Source of the DNA: an uncultured Pseudodesulfovibrio sp.
Lineage (GTDB): Bacteria; Desulfobacterota; Desulfovibrionia; Desulfovibrionales; Desulfovibrionaceae
Assembly (NCBI RefSeq): GCF_963662885.1
Contig: NZ_OY760064.1
Coordinates: forward strand, 62,001 to 126,000
Direction: 5' to 3'
DNA length: 64,000 nucleotides
This document shows positions 1 through 7,779 of this stretch, piece after piece. A program made the position numbers and the translations under genes. The first letter of the stretch is position 1. Each line of letters starts with the position of its first letter. Under the pieces are notes generated by a model, which saw nothing but the letters and a program-made list of their open reading frames with translations, ran no database searches and was not told the origin of the DNA.

Positions 1-861
1 GTGAACATCCTGCCCAGCATGGTTTCCTGCGAGGATGTCCGCCATCTGCGCGACATCTGCGATCACTTCGGGATCAAGGCGACCATCCTGCCCGACATCT
101 CCGAGACCCTGGATGGTCCGGCCCTGGAAGACTACGTCAAGATTCCCGAAGGCGGTACGCCCATCAGCGAAATCAAGACCATGAGCGCTGCGGCGGGAAC
201 CATCGAATTCGGCCGCTGCCTGCCCGCCAAGACCGGCGGCTCCAGCCTGGAAGAGCGTTTCGGCGTGACCAATCACCGCATCGGCCTGCCCATGGGGCTT
301 CGCGAGTCCGACCGCTTCTTCGAGACCCTGGAGGATATCTCCGGCAATCCCATGCCGCGCCGCTACGAACTGGAGCGCGGCCGGTTGGTGGATGCCTACG
401 TGGACGGTCACAAGTACATTTTCGGTAAGCGCGCCGTGGTCTACGGCGAGGAAGATCTGGTCGTCGGCCTGTGCGCCTTCCTGTCCGAGATCGGGATCGA
501 CGTGGTCCTGGCCGGAACCGGCGCACGCGGCAAGGGGCTGGAAGAGGCCATCGCCAAAGTCACGGACGGTGTGGCCCGCATGGCCCCCGAGGTGCGCGAG
601 GGCGTGGACTTCCACGACATAGCCGCCGAGGCGGGGGAGCTTGCTCCGGACCTGCTGGTCGGCCACTCCAAGGGTTACCGTTACGCCAAGGCGTGGAACG
701 TGCCCCTGGTGCGCGTGGGCTTTCCCATCCATGACCGCTTCGGCGGACAGCGCACCCTGACGCTGGGCTACAAGGGTACCCAGGCCCTGTTCGACCGCGT
801 GGTCAATGCGGTCATCGAGAAGAAGCAGGCCGATTCTCCCATCGGCTACGGATATATTTAA
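1..861 (+). CDS. nifN: Nitrogenase cofactor assembly protein NifN, C-terminal part (5' end outside window)
   Basis: The frame is open from the first base, so the gene enters from upstream and about 286 C-terminal residues are visible; the GTG at position 1 is not taken as a start. The sequence has the look of the nitrogenase MoFe-beta/NifN family: a GLPMGL stretch near residue 97, then a GKRAVVYGEEDLVVGL segment near residue 141, and near the end a VRVGFPIHDRFGG motif followed by LGYKGT, typical of this superfamily. NifN with NifE forms the scaffold on which the FeMo-cofactor precursor made by NifB matures in the cytoplasm. The nifB gene 89 bases downstream supports NifN rather than NifK, although NifK cannot be fully excluded from the C-terminal part alone. 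Confidence 0.85.
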   Translation: MNILPSMVSCEDVRHLRDICDHFGIKATILPDISETLDGPALEDYVKIPEGGTPISEIKTMSAAAGTIEFGRCLPAKTGGSSLEERFGVTNHRIGLPMGLRESDRFFETLEDISGNPMPRRYELERGRLVDAYVDGHKYIFGKRAVVYGEEDLVVGLCAFLSEIGIDVVLAGTGARGKGLEEAIAKVTDGVARMAPEVREGVDFHDIAAEAGELAPDLLVGHSKGYRYAKAWNVPLVRVGFPIHDRFGGQRTLTLGYKGTQALFDRVVNAVIEKKQADSPIGYGYI

Positions 862-950
862 TCAGAGAACGAAACTCCAACGCGGCAGACCCAGAACCGA
901 CAAGCACCCGGCCCGTCCCCGACCGCCGGAGCAACCACAGGAGAACCGAT

Positions 951-2219
951 ATGTCCAAGGATACCACCAAGCACCCCTGTTTCAACAAGAGTAGCGCCGG
1001 AAGCTGTGGCCGCGTGCACCTGCCCGTGGCTCCCAAGTGCAACATCCAGTGCAACTACTGTAACCGCAAGTACGACTGTGTGAACGAGTCCCGCCCCGGC
1101 GTGACCTCCGGCGTGCTCAAGCCGTTCCAGGCCGCGGAATACATGGACAAGGTTCTTGAAAAGGAACCGCGCATCACCGTGGCGGGCATCGCCGGTCCCG
1201 GCGATCCCTTCGCCAACCCGGCCGAGACGCTGGAGACCATGCGTCTGCTGAACGAGCGCCACCCGGAACTGCTTTTCTGTCTGTCCTCCAACGGCATGGG
1301 TATCCTGCCGTATCTGGACGACATCGCCGAGCTGGGCGTGTCCCACGTGACCATCACCATTTCGGCGGTGGACCCGGCCATCGGAGCCAAGATCTACGCC
1401 TGGGTCAAGGACGGCAACGTGGTCTACCGGGGTGAGAAGGGCGCGGAGATTCTTCTGGACCGCCAGCTCAAGGCCATCAAGGGCCTCAAGGAGCGGGGCA
1501 TCACGGTCAAGATCAACTCCATCGTCATCCCCGGCATCAACGATCACCACATCGTCGAGGTCGCCAAGGTCTGCGCCTCGCTCGGCGCCGATATTCAGAA
1601 CATGATCCCGCTCAAGCCCACGGCCGACACGCCGTTTGCCGACGTCCCCGAGCCGGGCCGCGAGACCGTCCTGCCCCTGCGCAAGGAAGCCGAGCCGTTC
1701 ATCGAGCAGATGACGCACTGCAAGCGTTGCCGCGCCGACGCGGTCGGCCTGCTCAGCGACGACCAGTCCGTGGCCCTGTGCGGCACCCTCCAGGCCTGCT
1801 CCAAGCTCAAGCCCCTGGAGGTTACCATGGCACGCCCGTTCGTGGCCGTGGCCACCCGTGAAGGGTTGCTGGTCAACCAGCATCTGGGCGAGGCCAAGTC
1901 CTTCCAGATCTGGGGCGAATCCGAGACCGGCGGCTACCGCCTCATCGAGGAGCGTCAGGCCCCGCAGGCGGGCTGTGGTCCCAAGCGCTGGTCCGATCTG
2001 GCCGCAACCCTCAAGGATTGCCGCGCGGTGCTCTGCGCCGCGGTGGGCGAGACCCCGCGAATGCTCCTGGAAGAGCACGATATCAAGTCCTACACCGTGG
2101 ACGGCTTCATTGAGGACGCCCTGCGCTTCGTCTTCGAAGGCGGCGACATCAACGCCCTCAAGGTCCGCCGTTCGGGCATCGGTTCGGGGTGCGCCGGAGG
2201 TGGCGCGGGCTGCGGTTAA
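951..2219 (+). CDS. nifB: Nitrogenase cofactor biosynthesis radical-SAM protein NifB with NifX-like C-terminal domain
   Basis: NifB fuses Fe-S units around a central carbide to make NifB-co, the first committed precursor of FeMo-co. The radical-SAM motif CxxxCxxC lies at residues 30, 34 and 37 (CNIQCNYC), preceded by the family N-terminus with HPCFN. Further Cys residues (CKRCRADAVG near residue 262) match extra cluster ligands of the family. From about residue 293 (ARPFVAVATREG) the protein continues into a NifX/NafY-like domain that in related proteins binds cofactor; the last residues are a Gly/Cys-rich tail. The total of 422 aa fits the two-domain form. The ATG at 951 has an AGGAGA ribosome site eight bases upstream. 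It follows nifN in the same direction, probably in one operon. Confidence 0.96.
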   Translation: MSKDTTKHPCFNKSSAGSCGRVHLPVAPKCNIQCNYCNRKYDCVNESRPGVTSGVLKPFQAAEYMDKVLEKEPRITVAGIAGPGDPFANPAETLETMRLLNERHPELLFCLSSNGMGILPYLDDIAELGVSHVTITISAVDPAIGAKIYAWVKDGNVVYRGEKGAEILLDRQLKAIKGLKERGITVKINSIVIPGINDHHIVEVAKVCASLGADIQNMIPLKPTADTPFADVPEPGRETVLPLRKEAEPFIEQMTHCKRCRADAVGLLSDDQSVALCGTLQACSKLKPLEVTMARPFVAVATREGLLVNQHLGEAKSFQIWGESETGGYRLIEERQAPQAGCGPKRWSDLAATLKDCRAVLCAAVGETPRMLLEEHDIKSYTVDGFIEDALRFVFEGGDINALKVRRSGIGSGCAGGGAGCG

Positions 2220-2435
2220 TCGCGGCCGTTTCTACCCCATTGCGTCGTTGCTGCGGGAAAGCCGGACCCTGCGTCTGAAGGCATACGCTTCGCCCCCGGC
2301 TTTCCCCGGCGTCTGGCTCTCGAACCGGTCTGAACTCGATTGTGACGGGCCATATCGGTTCGATGCTGGCCCCGACAGTCTTTCCCGGGCCGGGGCTTTC
2401 CGGCCCGTAACCAGAAAGAACCCATGGAGGAACAA

Positions 2436-2681
2436 ATGAACAAGGCGACATTGGAGAAAGTTTTCGAATACGCGTCCAAACCCGTGCAGGGGACCATGTC
2501 CCGCAAGCTGCGCAAGGACGTGAAGATCCAGGTCAACGAGGGCGAAGTCTACGAAGGCGCCACCCTGTTCCTGGGCGAAGAGTTCGTGCGCGTTACCTGC
2601 ATCAAGGACGGCATGAACATCAACACCTACTACGATTGGGAAAAGATCGCCTCGGTGCGTACCCTAGGCGTGATGGAATAA
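2436..2681 (+). CDS. Small conserved-looking protein downstream of nifB, function unknown
   Basis: An 81-aa protein beginning MNKATLEKVFEYASKP. I choose the ATG at 2436 because GGAGG lies directly upstream (2426-2430); the ATG at 2424 would overlap that ribosome site. I do not recognise the family. The middle section (about residues 28-75: VKIQVNEGEVYEGATLFLG, then a run of alternating hydrophobic residues) predicts a compact beta-rich fold vaguely like an Sm-type barrel, but that is only an impression. It follows nifB after a 216-base gap with no visible gene and ends just before a strong terminator, so it is probably the last gene of the nif transcript. Confidence 0.75.
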   Translation: MNKATLEKVFEYASKPVQGTMSRKLRKDVKIQVNEGEVYEGATLFLGEEFVRVTCIKDGMNINTYYDWEKIASVRTLGVME

Positions 2682-2703
2682 ACGCCCTGCCCATCGGATA
2701 ATC

Positions 2704-2735
2704 AAGGCCCCGCCGGTACTCGGTGGGGCCTTTTC
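2704..2735 (+). terminator. Rho-independent terminator ending the nif transcript
   Basis: AAGGCCCC at 2704-2711 pairs with GGGGCCTT at 2725-2732, extended inward by GCC/GGT pairs, followed by a short T run. It lies 22 bases after the stop of the 81-aa gene. Confidence 0.85.
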
Positions 2736-2798
2736 GTGTCCGGCGGAGTTGCGGCGACACGAGAACGATTCGGTCTGCACATCCTTGCTCAAACGGCG

Positions 2799-2833
2799 GA
2801 CACCCCCCGCCGGGCCGTCCGGCGAGGGGTGTC
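2799..2833 (-). terminator. Probable terminator for nifA
   Basis: GACACCCC pairs with GGGGTGTC around an inner CGCCGG/CCGGCG stem, 32 bases beyond the nifA stop. It lacks a long T run on the minus strand, so it may be a weak or factor-assisted terminator. Confidence 0.5.
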
Positions 2834-2864
2834 TGCGTGGGGTGGAGGTATGTATGCCGAAATT

Positions 2865-4448
2865 CTAGGTCTGGCCTTCCTTGATCCGCCGGAGCTTGGC
2901 CCTGCCCTCGGCGATCATGGATTCGAGCCCGTACTTCTTGACCCGGTAGCCCATCTGTCTGGCGGACAGGCCCAGGGCCTCCGCGGCCTTGTACTGGACC
3001 CAGCCGTTGCGTTCCAGGGCAGCCATGACCTCGTTGCGCTCGAATTCCTTGAGCGAGGTGTGGCGCGGTGCGTCCTCGGACATGGGAATGGCTTCCTGGA
3101 CTGTTGCCGACTGTCCGGGCGCGAGATAGGATTTGAGGAATTCCAGGCTGATGCGGTCCTCCTCGGACATGATGACCAGCCGCTCGATGAGGTTCTGCAT
3201 CTCGCGCACGTTGCCGGGCCAGTCATAGCGGATCAGGGCGTCCAGCGCCGTGGAGGTCAGGTGGATGTTCCGCCCGTAATCGCTGGCCATCTTATGCAGG
3301 AAATGGTTGAGCAGACCGGTGATGTCCTCCTTGCGCTCGCGCAGGGCGGGTACGCGGATGGGGAAGACGTTCAGCCTGTAGTAGAGGTCCAGGCGAAACT
3401 TGCCGCGTTCCACCAGGTGGCCCAGGTCGCGGTTGGTGGCGGCCAGGATGCGAACGTCGATGGTCCGGGTCCGGTTGGAGCCCAGCCGTTCCAGTTCCTT
3501 GTCCTGGAGTACGCGCAGGAGTTTGGCCTGCAATCCCATGGGCAGCTCGCCGATCTCATCCAGAAAGATGGTACCGGTGTCCGCTTCTTCGAAACGGCCG
3601 GGCCGGGTGCCTGTGGCGCCGGTGAAGGCCCCTTTCTCGTGGCCGAAAAGTTCCGATTCCAGGAGGTTGCCCGGGATGGACGCGCAGTTGACCTTGATGA
3701 ACGGGTTGCCCTTGCGTTCGGACAGTTCGTGGATGATCCGGGCGATGAGCGTCTTGCCCACACCGGATTCACCGAGCAGCAGAACGGTGGCGCGGGTGGG
3801 CGAAACCTTTTCCATCTGGCGCTGCACTTCGACCATGGCCGAGCTCTGGCCGACGATGTAAGGCCCCTTGGACTTCTTGGAAATCTGGTACTTGAGCGAA
3901 GTGTTCTCGCGCTTGAGCGCTGCCTCGCGGGCCATGATCTTCTCGTTCAGGCTGAGGAACTGGCCGATGAGCGTGGCCACCACCTTGAGGAAGTCCACGT
4001 CTTCCTCGAAGCTGATTTCGTCCTCGAACAGGCGGTCCACGTTGAGCACGCCGATGGGGTCGCCGTGCAGAATGATCGGCACGCCGATGAACGAGATCAT
4101 GCCTCGTTTGACCCGGCGCGAGCCCGTCTTGTCGAGGAAGAGCGGTTCCTTGTCGATGTCCGGTACGTAGTACGGTTCACCGGTCTGGAAGATGCGGCCG
4201 GTGACGCCTTCGTCGAGCTTGTAGACACCACGCCGCTTCTCTTCGGTGGTCAGTCCGTAGGAGGCGTTGATGGACAGCTGCCCCGTCTCCGGGTCGAAGA
4301 GGGTGACCGTGGCCCGCTGCATTGAGAGCTGTTCGGAAAGGATTTTCAGAACGCCGTCCAATGCCGACTGCAGGTCGATGGCCTGGTCGATGACCTGGCA
4401 TATGGACTGTAGGGCTGACAGTTTTAATCCTGGGACATTCGCTAGCAT
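2865..4448 (-). CDS. nifA: Nif-specific sigma-54-dependent transcriptional activator NifA
   Basis: Bacterial enhancer-binding protein that activates sigma-54 nif promoters. Domains in order: an N-terminal GAF domain (about residues 15-170), an AAA+ domain with Walker A GESGVGKT near residue 226 and the sigma-54-contacting loop GAFTGAT near residue 272, and a C-terminal Fis-type helix-turn-helix (AAEALGLSARQMGYRVKKYG, about residues 486-505), which reads like NifA. The linker between AAA+ and helix-turn-helix has no Cys pair, so it resembles the NifL-type class of NifA rather than the oxygen-sensitive Cys-containing class; no nifL is visible here. The gene converges on the nif operon. A -24/-12-like element sits just upstream of the start, which is the only plausible ATG, though it lacks an obvious ribosome site. 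Confidence 0.93.
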   Translation of the reverse strand: MLANVPGLKLSALQSICQVIDQAIDLQSALDGVLKILSEQLSMQRATVTLFDPETGQLSINASYGLTTEEKRRGVYKLDEGVTGRIFQTGEPYYVPDIDKEPLFLDKTGSRRVKRGMISFIGVPIILHGDPIGVLNVDRLFEDEISFEEDVDFLKVVATLIGQFLSLNEKIMAREAALKRENTSLKYQISKKSKGPYIVGQSSAMVEVQRQMEKVSPTRATVLLLGESGVGKTLIARIIHELSERKGNPFIKVNCASIPGNLLESELFGHEKGAFTGATGTRPGRFEEADTGTIFLDEIGELPMGLQAKLLRVLQDKELERLGSNRTRTIDVRILAATNRDLGHLVERGKFRLDLYYRLNVFPIRVPALRERKEDITGLLNHFLHKMASDYGRNIHLTSTALDALIRYDWPGNVREMQNLIERLVIMSEEDRISLEFLKSYLAPGQSATVQEAIPMSEDAPRHTSLKEFERNEVMAALERNGWVQYKAAEALGLSARQMGYRVKKYGLESMIAEGRAKLRRIKEGQT

Positions 4449-4459
4449 GGCCAGTGAAT

Positions 4460-4475
4460 AGCAAGCACGATGCCA
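4460..4475 (-). promoter_or_regulatory. Candidate sigma-54 (-24/-12) promoter of nifA
   Basis: On the minus strand the sequence is TGGCATCGTGCTTGCT, which keeps the invariant GG and GC ten bases apart and matches 10 of 12 fixed positions of the sigma-54 consensus. It would place transcription start only a few bases before the nifA ATG, which is awkward, so this may be chance. Confidence 0.35.
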
Positions 4476-4604
4476 TGCGCGAAATGTGGCGCGGGGCTTG
4501 GCTTTTCGGCCCTTGGCGCATACGAAAAGGGAGATAAACTTTTACAAATATGTCAACGCGGCGCAAAAGATGTACATATCTGCAATATTGCGGAGCCCTG
4601 AGTG

Positions 4605-6428
4605 CTAGTTCCGGGGTCGGCGGTTGCCTCCGTTTTTCGGCCGCTTGCGGCCTTTGCCATGGCTTGGCTTGCCGCCCGGAGCCCGTCCCGTATCCGGCAT
4701 GAGTATGGCGTGCTGGCGCAGCCTCTGGGCATCGGTTTTGGCGACATAGATGGGATTGCCCTGCAGGTCGCACTCGGCGTGGAACATGGCCGCAGCAGCC
4801 GTGCCGGGCAAGGGGATGAAGCACTGGACCTGCTCGGGTTTCCAGCCGCGCGCGTCGAGCCAGGAGTGCAGGGCGCGCATGTCGTCCTCGGTGCAGCCCG
4901 GGAAGGCGGACATGAGGTAGGGGATGACATACTGCTTCTTGCCCGCTTTTTTCGATTCCTTGTCAAAAAGGTCCAGGAAGGTCTCGAAAGTCTCGAAGCC
5001 GGGTTTGCGCATGAGCTTGAGCACGTGGTCCACCTGATGTTCGGGCGCGACCTTGGCCTGCCCGCCCACGAATTCGCGGATCATGGTGGTCAGGGCCTGC
5101 ATGTCGGTCACGGCCAGGTCGATGCGCCAGCCCGAGGCCACACGCACGTGGTCCACGGAGTTGACGTCGGACACGGATCGCAGCAGGGAGACGAAGTCGC
5201 GCTGGGCGACGCGGTAATGCTTGCAGATGCGCGGGGTCAGACAACTGGCCCGCTCGCAGGTGGATTGGTCGGCTGCGCAGTGCGCGCCCCACATGTTGGC
5301 GCTCGGGCCGCCAACGTCCGAGATGGACCCGGTCCATCCCTTGACCTCGGTGATGGCCCGGACTTCGCCCAGGATGGATTTTTTGCTGCGCGAACGGATG
5401 GTCCGGCCCTGATGCAGGGCCAGGGTGCAGAACGAGCAGCCGCCCGAACAGCCCCGGTGGGTGGTCACGCTGGTGCGGATCATGTCCGCGGCCGGAATAC
5501 GTTCCTTGTAGGCCGGGTGTGGCTGTCTGGTAAAAGGCAGTCCGGCCAGTTCGTCCAGACCTGCCGTGTCGAGCAGCGGGCCGGGCGGGGAGACCAGAAC
5601 CATGCGGTTGGCGGTCTGCTGCACGGCCCAGGCCTTGTTCTGGTGGACCTGCTTTTCAAGCAGCTTGGTGGCCTCGATGAGCTGTTTGGGGTCTTCAAGG
5701 ATTGCCTCGTGGGAGGGTAGTTCGAGAATCTCGGCCCCTTCAGGAATGTCGTCCACGGTCCCGGGAACAGCCAAACCGGGCAGTCCGACCAACTGGGGAC
5801 GCAAGGCGCGCAGGTCAACTTCACCGACCTCGTCCAGGATGGTGGCGATGGTCTGCGCCAGGGTGACGATGGAGTTCTCGGCCATGCCATAGGTGATGGC
5901 GGTGGCCTTGGAGTCGAGCAGCACGGATTTGCGCACCGAATCGGACCAGAAATCATAATGGGAGATACGCCGCAGCGACGCCTCGATGCCGCCCAGTATC
6001 ACCGGCAGCCCAGGAAAGGCCCGTTGGACCGCGTTGGTGTAGGCTATGCACGCCCTGTTGGGACGCGACCCCGCCTTGCCGCCCGGTGTGTAGGCGTCGT
6101 CCGAACGCTTCTTGCGGAAGGCCGTGTAGTGGGCCAGCATGGAGTCCAGCGACCCGGCGGAGACACCCGCGAACAGCCTCGGGCGGCCCATGCGCAGTAT
6201 GTCGTCGGGTTTGTCCCAGGCGGGCTGGGCGCAGATACCGGTGCGGAAGCCGTGGCGGACCAGCCAGCGGCCGAGCAGGGGGACGCCGAAAGAGGGGTGG
6301 TCCACATAGGCGTCGCCGGAGACCAGGAGAATATCCAGTTCATCCCAGCCGAGCACGTCCATTTCCTCGCGGGACATGGGCAGGACTTTGGGCTGGCGGA
6401 GGGGGTGCGTTTGTTCCTTTCGTGACAT
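4605..6428 (-). CDS. YgiQ-family radical-SAM protein
   Basis: About 607 aa. The family N-terminus (PMSREEMDVLGWDELDILLV, then SGDAYVDHPSFGVPLLGRWL) is followed by a radical-SAM core with CSGGCSFC near residue 326 and a further Cys-rich stretch (CERASCLTPRICKHY). The end is Arg/Lys/Gly-rich and probably disordered. Members of this family are widespread; their reaction is not firmly established. I use ATG at 6428; an in-frame GTG at 6464 would add 12 residues, and neither has a clear ribosome site. It is transcribed alone, divergently from the quinone-oxidoreductase-like gene. Confidence 0.9.
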   Translation of the reverse strand: MSRKEQTHPLRQPKVLPMSREEMDVLGWDELDILLVSGDAYVDHPSFGVPLLGRWLVRHGFRTGICAQPAWDKPDDILRMGRPRLFAGVSAGSLDSMLAHYTAFRKKRSDDAYTPGGKAGSRPNRACIAYTNAVQRAFPGLPVILGGIEASLRRISHYDFWSDSVRKSVLLDSKATAITYGMAENSIVTLAQTIATILDEVGEVDLRALRPQLVGLPGLAVPGTVDDIPEGAEILELPSHEAILEDPKQLIEATKLLEKQVHQNKAWAVQQTANRMVLVSPPGPLLDTAGLDELAGLPFTRQPHPAYKERIPAADMIRTSVTTHRGCSGGCSFCTLALHQGRTIRSRSKKSILGEVRAITEVKGWTGSISDVGGPSANMWGAHCAADQSTCERASCLTPRICKHYRVAQRDFVSLLRSVSDVNSVDHVRVASGWRIDLAVTDMQALTTMIREFVGGQAKVAPEHQVDHVLKLMRKPGFETFETFLDLFDKESKKAGKKQYVIPYLMSAFPGCTEDDMRALHSWLDARGWKPEQVQCFIPLPGTAAAAMFHAECDLQGNPIYVAKTDAQRLRQHAILMPDTGRAPGGKPSHGKGRKRPKNGGNRRPRN

Positions 6429-6581
6429 CCCCGCATGATGAACCACGTGCCCGTCCAGGTCCACCTATTTTCCGCTTCAAATCCTTCCCGCGCCCCTGGT
6501 TTATCGTTCTTTGTCCGGTCTGGATGGGCCTGTACAGGCCGGATGTATACGCGTAGTATACTCAGATCGGAGGATTTGCTC

Positions 6582-7577
6582 ATGAAAGCCATGCTGCTTA
6601 CTGAATACGGCGAGAAGTACCCCTTTGTGGAACGCGACGTGCCCACGCCCACTCCCGGGCCGGGCGAGGTCCTGGTCCGTGTGGCCGGAACCAGTCTCAA
6701 CCCCATCGACAACAAGATAGCCACCATGGGCGCGTCCCTGGCCTTTGCGCCCGAACTGCCCGCGCTGCTGGGCATGGATATGTCCGGCGTGGTCGAGGCT
6801 GTCGGAACCGGCGTTGCCCGCTTCAAGGTCGGCGATCGGGTGTTCGGCTGCCCGGGCGGCGTAAAGGGGTTGCCCGGCACGCTGGCCGAGTACGTGGTCG
6901 CGGACGAACGGCTGTTGGCCCGCGCGCCTGAAAACATGGACCTTGTGGACGCGGGCGCCCTACCTCTGGTGGCCACCACGGCCTGGCTCGGGCTGTTCGA
7001 CAAGGCGGGGCTGACCTCCGGAGAACGGCTTCTTGTTCAGGGCGGCGCCGGAGGCGTGGGCCACATGGCCGTGCAACTCGGCGTTCAAGCCGGTGCCGAG
7101 GTCTTTGCCACGGTTTCGTCTCCGGACAAGGCCGCCGTGGTCGAGGCCCTGGGCGGCACACCCATAGATTATACGGACGTATCCGTGGACGCGTACGTGG
7201 GCGAATACACCGCCGGCAGAGGCTTTGATGTGGTCTACGACACCGTGGGCGGCTCGGTTCTGGATGATTCGTTCAAGGCAACCCGCATCGGCGGCCGGGT
7301 GATCTCCACCAATACCCGCTCCACCCACGATCTGGGGCCGCTGCACGCCAAGAGCCTGTCCCTGCACGTGGTCTTCATGCTCCTGCCCCTGGTGACCGGC
7401 GAAGGCCGGGAACGCCACGGTGGGATTCTGGAGCGCGTGGCCACGCTGGTAGACGCTGACGAACTGGCGGTGCTGCTGGATGAGCGTCGTTTCGGGTTCC
7501 GCGACATCGCTTCGGCCCACGAATATTGGAGACAGGGCGGGGCCATGGGCAAGATCGGAATCGCGATCGACGATTGA
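6582..7577 (+). CDS. Zinc-independent medium-chain dehydrogenase/quinone oxidoreductase family protein
   Basis: A 331-aa NAD(P)H-dependent oxidoreductase of the MDR superfamily, probably reducing quinones or enones in the cytoplasm. It has an N-terminal GroES-like domain (KAMLLTEYGEKYPF, GMDMSGVVEAVGTGV) and a Rossmann domain with the nucleotide loop GGAGGVGHMAVQLG. There is no structural-zinc Cys cluster and no catalytic Cys, which separates it from zinc alcohol dehydrogenases. The ATG at 6582 has GGAGG seven bases upstream. The open frame continues further upstream but the ribosome site decides the start. It stands alone before a terminator. Confidence 0.88.
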   Translation: MKAMLLTEYGEKYPFVERDVPTPTPGPGEVLVRVAGTSLNPIDNKIATMGASLAFAPELPALLGMDMSGVVEAVGTGVARFKVGDRVFGCPGGVKGLPGTLAEYVVADERLLARAPENMDLVDAGALPLVATTAWLGLFDKAGLTSGERLLVQGGAGGVGHMAVQLGVQAGAEVFATVSSPDKAAVVEALGGTPIDYTDVSVDAYVGEYTAGRGFDVVYDTVGGSVLDDSFKATRIGGRVISTNTRSTHDLGPLHAKSLSLHVVFMLLPLVTGEGRERHGGILERVATLVDADELAVLLDERRFGFRDIASAHEYWRQGGAMGKIGIAIDD

Positions 7578-7593
7578 GCTTGTTGACCGTCTG

Positions 7594-7629
7594 AAACGGC
7601 GGGACCGGGCTATTGCCCAGCCGTTTTTT
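7594..7629 (+). terminator. Terminator after the quinone-oxidoreductase-like gene
   Basis: AAACGGC/GCCGTTT outer stem with an inner GGGC/GCCC stem, followed by a run of six T. Confidence 0.8.
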
Positions 7630-7666
7630 GAACTGTGCGGGATACAAGGAAGAATCTAATTGAAAC

Positions 7667-7698
7667 TTGACAAAATCAACCTCACAATAAAGATTGTG
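7667..7698 (+). promoter_or_regulatory. Candidate promoter and inverted repeat before the type I secretion operon
   Basis: TTGACA at 7667-7672 is a perfect -35; a -10-like TAAAGA follows at 7688 (spacing 15) or AAGATT at 7690. Overlapping the -10 is a perfect inverted repeat CACAAT-AAAG-ATTGTG (7683-7698), with another CACAAT at 7701, which could be an operator. Inference from sequence only. Confidence 0.45.
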
Positions 7699-7779
7699 TC
7701 ACAATACGTATAAGAATTGGACGGCGGCCTCAGTTTGCGGTCTCCGCACGCGGAACCAATCCTCATCCAAGTGAAATCT

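Noticed and set aside
858..2078. A 406-codon minus-strand frame opposite nifB
   Set aside because: Shadow of nifB; the translated sequence is biased and unlike any protein family.
2736..4325. A 529-codon plus-strand frame opposite nifA
   Set aside because: Antisense shadow of a GC-rich gene; low complexity and no family character.
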